A stretch of 64,000 bases of DNA from Spirometra erinaceieuropaei (lineage: Eukaryota > Platyhelminthes > Cestoda > Diphyllobothriidea > Diphyllobothriidae), in contig CACRXP010000015.1 in the NCBI GenBank assembly GCA_902702965.1, positions 20,441-84,440 of the forward strand. The letters are read 5' to 3'. The notes beneath the pieces were generated by a model. That model was not told the origin of the DNA, searched no databases, and saw only the letters and a program-made list of their open reading frames with translations. Below, one piece after another: positions 60,126 to 64,000 of this stretch. Numbering within the stretch: the stretch's first letter is position 1; every line of letters begins with the position of its first letter. Position numbers and translations under genes: made by a program.

Positions 60126-61115
60126 GGTGAGTAAAAAGCTATTTCATAGTCGTTTTGTTAAAGAAAACAAAGCATACTTAAGCAAAAAGTGGCGATTCCT
60201 TTTACCCAGGTAATTTATTATAAAGGTGATTGTCGCAGACCAAGGACGTATGCTTATGTAAGTTCTTCTTCAAGCAAAGATTTACAATTAGTGTTTGCCG
60301 AAACTGAAGCAGATTTCGCGTCCACCTAATTCTGAGGAGACCATGTGTGTAAGCTTGTATTCCCTTCTAGAGGCGAGGAGCTGATTCCGCCGCAAAGTAA
60401 CTGGCTTGCAAATCAACAGTATTTTTCGTCCTGGCTGCCATCTGTCTGTCATTTCGTGCCGAAAGCTGTAATTTGTAAACAATTGTATAACAGACATCTG
60501 TTCCATGTTGTCATTTTTCTGTACTACACAGTGCGATTAAGACGTGAAAGTCATCTTTTTTCATCAGAAGTGTGGAATGGCCGGCGTTGCCGGGTATTTT
60601 CAATATTATCAATGCCAATACGTGACAGATAATTAGAAGTAGGACCGTGTTTTACAGTAGGCAAGGAGGACCAAACCGATCCACAAGTATACCTGAGAGT
60701 GATTTTACTCTTACGACACCAAAATTATCATAAATATTTGGTAAGACTTGGTTTGATGGTCCCACCTGATGATCACAATACCGTTGGGTTTGGGGTTAAG
60801 GTTGGGGGTTATGGTTAAGGGTCATGGTTAGGGGTTAGGGTTTAGGATTAAAGGTTATAGTTAGGGATTAGCGCATCCATTTCTCAGCCATTGAAATTAC
60901 AACCACGCACTCCAAGTAGCTTTTCTTTTGCATACAACTAGCTCACCTCGTCGCCTGTGCGTTCTCCGGCTATACCTGTAAAACCCCTATTACCACCGGT
61001 CCCATATAAGAGGCGACTGAGGTTTTTTCACTTTAGGTTGGGCTGCCAAACCACATCCAACCAGATATTTTACTGAGTGAAGGCGAAATTTCGAGTTCCA
61101 GGTGTATGCATAAGT
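60126..61115. other. No gene recognised; telomere-like tract near 60.8 kb
   Basis: Open stretches under 100 codons. An imperfect inverted pair, gaccaaaccgatccacaagt and acttggtttgatggtccc, near 60670-60765 lies just left of the telomere-like tract. Confidence 0.45.
60784..60871 (+). repeat. Degenerate telomere-like TTAGGG tract
   Basis: Runs of ggttaggggttagggtttag type with variants ggttaagg and ggttatgg. The longest such tract outside the 6775-7191 element and the only major one in TTAGGG orientation. Confidence 0.65.
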
Positions 61116-61301
61116 GAAGAAGAAGAGGGTTCGAGCACCGGAACATCTTACTTATTGTCCTGAGCTTTCCGACTCGTGCAGGAGTTCATCGTCGCTTGTT
61201 CTGTTGCTGCTACTATCTCTGACGATGGACTACTGGACGAGTCCGAAAGCTCAGGACAATAAGTAAAATGTTCCGGTGCTCGAAACCTCTTCTTCTTCTT
61301 C
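61116..61301. repeat. Hairpin-forming inverted repeat, about 60-bp arms
   Basis: The left arm from 61116 (gaagaagaagagggttcgag, then caccggaacatcttacttat, tgtcctgagctttccgac) is inverted on the right, ending at 61301 (gtccgaaagctcaggacaat, gttccggtgctcgaaacc, tcttcttcttcttc). The loop is about 60 bp. The string tattttactgagt occurs at both 61064-61076 and 61304-61316, which could be a flanking direct repeat. Confidence 0.85.
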
Positions 61302-62793
61302 AGTTATTTTACTGAGTCCCAACCGGAATCCCATTGACGTCGTCTTCACCCTTGTCAAAAAAGCGAATGTAAGGCACAAAAAACCTTGAAATTTATATCA
61401 GGCTTAATGTTATTTCTAGTAACTCGCAATGCACATTTCAGTCTTTTCCAAGTGCTGATATTCTGCATCTGTCCCTAGTGCCCGTGAGTCCCTCCTCTTG
61501 GTGCAGCCTTTCTCATAGCAGGCTGCTATATTTAGCCATACCGGAGTGACTTGCAATTGAAGCGCATCTTGAATTTCTGGTTTTATTAAGAGAAACACCT
61601 TTTTCAGCTGGTAGACAAAATTTTTGCATAACAACCTGTCTTCTTTTGAAGAAAGTCATTTCGTACGATGTAAATGTTACAACTTCTATTATTTGCTGTA
61701 TATAACGTCTTCTTAAGCTAGCCATCGGTGTAAGACTTGACGAGTATATGGAAGAAGTATTTGTCGTTCTGTTTACTCCTAGTTAATGAATTCTGTTTTT
61801 GGAAGGGTTCGGTTGTTGAGATTATGGACAGGCTTTAACTGACCTAATGACCTAGTTCTTGGACCACTAGTAGCCAAGACGATTCGCGTTAGTCGGCAGC
61901 GGCCATTTCTAGCTCCCACAGGTCCTGTTCTACCACTAAATCGAAGAGCAGAGAGCCCATATGGGCTCCATTTACCCAGTCAGTTTTTGTCTCATGGGCA
62001 AAATGAATTTTCTGACAAGATTCGGAAAAAACATGAAGTTTTCTATCTTGAGTGGGTTTGCGTTTCATCCAAAGTTTCCACCTACTATGGCGTGGAGTAG
62101 GTGTGAACTGCATTTCCACGGCGGAGGATATCATGCTTTTTTCGAATGATTCATTTGAGCTTAGAGATCCGGAAGGAGCTGTGAGTTTCCAAATGTCCTT
62201 GGAAAATCTTGAGCTTCGAGTGCATTTCCGTTGTCAGATTATGAGTGAGGTTGCTTTAGATTTAACCGTTGGCTGCAACGAGACAGCTGGTCTACGGATT
62301 TTCTGGCCAACCACAGAATTCTTCGGAGCAAAGAGCACTTACGTTCACGTGACGTCAGTAAGTAAGTACTATTGCTATGCTGCTGCGTTTGATCTATCAA
62401 GTGTAATACTGAGTCAGGAAGTTGAGTATATCAGTTAAAGAATTTAGGGTAGCGAAGCATAAGATATAAGAATCAAGAGAGGCGAATGCTGCAAATAGCT
62501 AGACTTGAGTATCAGGCACTTAGACTAGATAATTGCTCACTCTTTGATGGAAAAGCTGACAAACGAGATGAAAGTCTGGGTACTGTCTTCATTCGTCAAG
62601 ATGATTTACAGATGACGGGTTGTGTAATTATCTACTATACTGACAACAGAGATATTAGTTAACAGCCCAGACACGCGTGTTTCGCCGATCTTGTGCCGCT
62701 GCCTGACGCAGCTGTGAGGGCTTCGGCTCATTAGAGGGTCCCGCAGCCTTGCCCATGTGTTTTCTGATTCATTAACTCCAGTTTTACTCTGCC

Positions 62794-62980
62794 TTGTCTA
62801 ATTTCCGAGGAAAATAGTGCGCGAACTTGGAGTGTATTCTTTGCAACAAACCTTTTCAGACATGGTCCGAAAGTTGATTCAGCTCAAATATTCATATCAA
62901 CTATAGGACTATGCCTGAAAAGGTCTGTTCCTCAGAATTTACTCCAAGTTCACGCATACATTCCCTCGGAAATTAAACAA
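62794..62980. repeat. Inverted repeat, about 187 bp, with short bulges
   Basis: The left arm starts ttgtctaatttccgagg and runs through gcgaacttggagt to ccttttcagacat. The right arm mirrors it (atgcctgaaaaggtctgtt, tactccaagttcacgc, ccctcggaaattaaacaa). The centre has a smaller inverted pair, agttgatt/atcaact. Probably a small foldback element. Confidence 0.75.
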
Positions 62981-63624
62981 ACCGCACTACAAATTGTCTG
63001 TTAATTTAAGGAGAATGTCTTCATTAAACGATTCCGAAAATGTGTGCTGATTCGTAGATCAGTCATTATGGTCAATATATTGATGATTTATTTCTACCAG
63101 CCTGCTCACCGTCTTGTCCGATATATTATTGTGCATGAGATCATTCCTATCATCGCTAAAATTATCCCCTAAGGTTGAGCACGATTTGTGTCAGCATGCG
63201 AAATGGTTTCGTTCAGAAGTGTGATCGAGCTAACTTCTCAATCGAGAAAAGAGCCAGTATATTCTTGGAAGTCTAGTCCGTCTGCTTATCAGGACTGGCA
63301 CATACGTGGCAGACGAAGACATGGACATTGTCGTGCCAACCAACGCATCACCGCCCGTGCCTAATCATCTGAACTTTGTTTTGCCACTGGAGAATGGTGG
63401 GTATGAGAGAAGAGCGAGTGAGGCAGACGCCTCGAATGTCCCCCTCGTCATAGTCGATACCATGCACAAATCATGCCTGAATCCTTGAGAGATGGTGGTC
63501 TTCTTTGCTTGCGATGGATTAACTTATCGGTGAGTGTAATCCCTTGGACCAGGTTTTGTCAGTCGGCACAGACAATGTCATTGTGTAAGCTAATCGCAAG
63601 TGTAAGGGGTTGGATCTTAGTTCG

Positions 63625-63677
63625 TAGCCGTACCTGCAGTAGACAGGTCCCAGGCTAACCCCTAACAGGTACGGCTA
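63625..63677. repeat. Perfect 12-bp stem with 29-base loop
   Basis: tagccgtacctg at 63625-63636 is exactly inverted at 63666-63677. Too short to type; could be chance or a remnant of a larger inverted repeat. Confidence 0.7.
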
Positions 63678-64000
63678 GGAAATAGGGTCTTACCAATTTT
63701 CAAAGCATTTTGCCCACATGTTGATGTATTAGGTGTCTTAAGTAAATGGCTAACGAAGAGTTGACGTTTTTCAACCAAAATGCTGGGTTAAGTCTTGACC
63801 TTTAGTGGTGGAGAGGCGTTTAACCCCGACAAGTATCCGCAGAATGTCCAGCTAGAATTCGTGTGGCCAAGTTAAAACCCTCTGTGTTTTCCCACCTATT
63901 TGCAATTGGCGGTCAAACGGAAAGTACAGTTTTGGACATTAGGCATGAGGAAACAGGTTTATAAATCATTTGACCCGTCGTAGATGATTATTTGTTCTGT

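Larger units (their letters stand above)
61302..64000. other. No gene recognised with confidence; two further hairpins and one candidate coding stretch
   Basis: A 128-codon plus-strand open stretch at 62052-62438 reads like protein in part (DPEGAVSFQMSLENLELRV, SEVALDLTVGCNETAGLRIF). It overlaps a gtaagtaagt string near 62358 that would fit a splice donor. I do not recognise the protein and see no convincing acceptor. The 60-codon stretch at 63306-63488 has no motif. Confidence 0.35.

Noticed and set aside
1..64000. CRISPR array, bacterial operon or phage-like module
   Set aside because: No regularly spaced short direct repeats, no ribosome-binding-site-led gene runs and no prokaryotic gene families; all recognisable content is eukaryotic mobile DNA.

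Overview
The window looks like TE-rich, gene-poor nuclear DNA from a flatworm, most likely a pseudophyllidean tapeworm (Spirometra, Diphyllobothrium or Schistocephalus type). The evidence is: moderate GC; no long open reading frames; telomere-like TTAGGG-type tracts; three N gaps from a draft assembly; and decayed retroelement proteins resembling those I associate with cestode genomes. That assignment rests on family recognition, not on a search. I see no host gene I can defend, no operon-like layout, no rRNA and no CRISPR. The only tRNA-like sequences are SINE heads.

Layout. 1-2690: one decayed non-LTR retroelement, with a reverse transcriptase followed by a Thr/Ser/Pro-rich stretch and several C2H2 zinc-finger relics. 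5.1-7.8 kb: two copies of a ~1 kb palindromic (foldback) element with TA-CAGT ends; the second carries a 417-bp element with 27-bp terminal inverted repeats and telomere-like filler. 9-12.9 kb: two copies of an unclassified ~0.85 kb repeat, a perfect 100-bp tandem duplication and a GC-rich repeat (family D). 16.9-17.6 kb: Penelope-like GIY-YIG endonuclease relic. 23.2-25 kb: the best-preserved foldback copy followed by repeat E. 27.7-28.9 kb: another foldback copy with a tRNA-derived SINE inserted between 8-bp target duplications. 30-36 kb: more foldback copies. 39.6-45.1 kb: a second tRNA-derived SINE family. 49-53.2 kb: a cluster of retroelement relics (CR1-like C-terminus, second Penelope GIY-YIG, a minus-strand reverse transcriptase keeping YADD). 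58.4-60.1 kb: foldback half, then repeat E interrupted by a D copy. 61-63.7 kb: three hairpin-forming inverted repeats.

What is worth attention is the nesting. It gives a relative order of insertion: foldback before SINE, foldback before the telomere-like element, E before D. The shared architecture of the foldback family also stands out: an uninterrupted length near 990 bp in three independent copies once nested insertions are subtracted. None of the protein-coding relics appears intact. All repeat boundaries were read by eye and are approximate unless exact termini are described.
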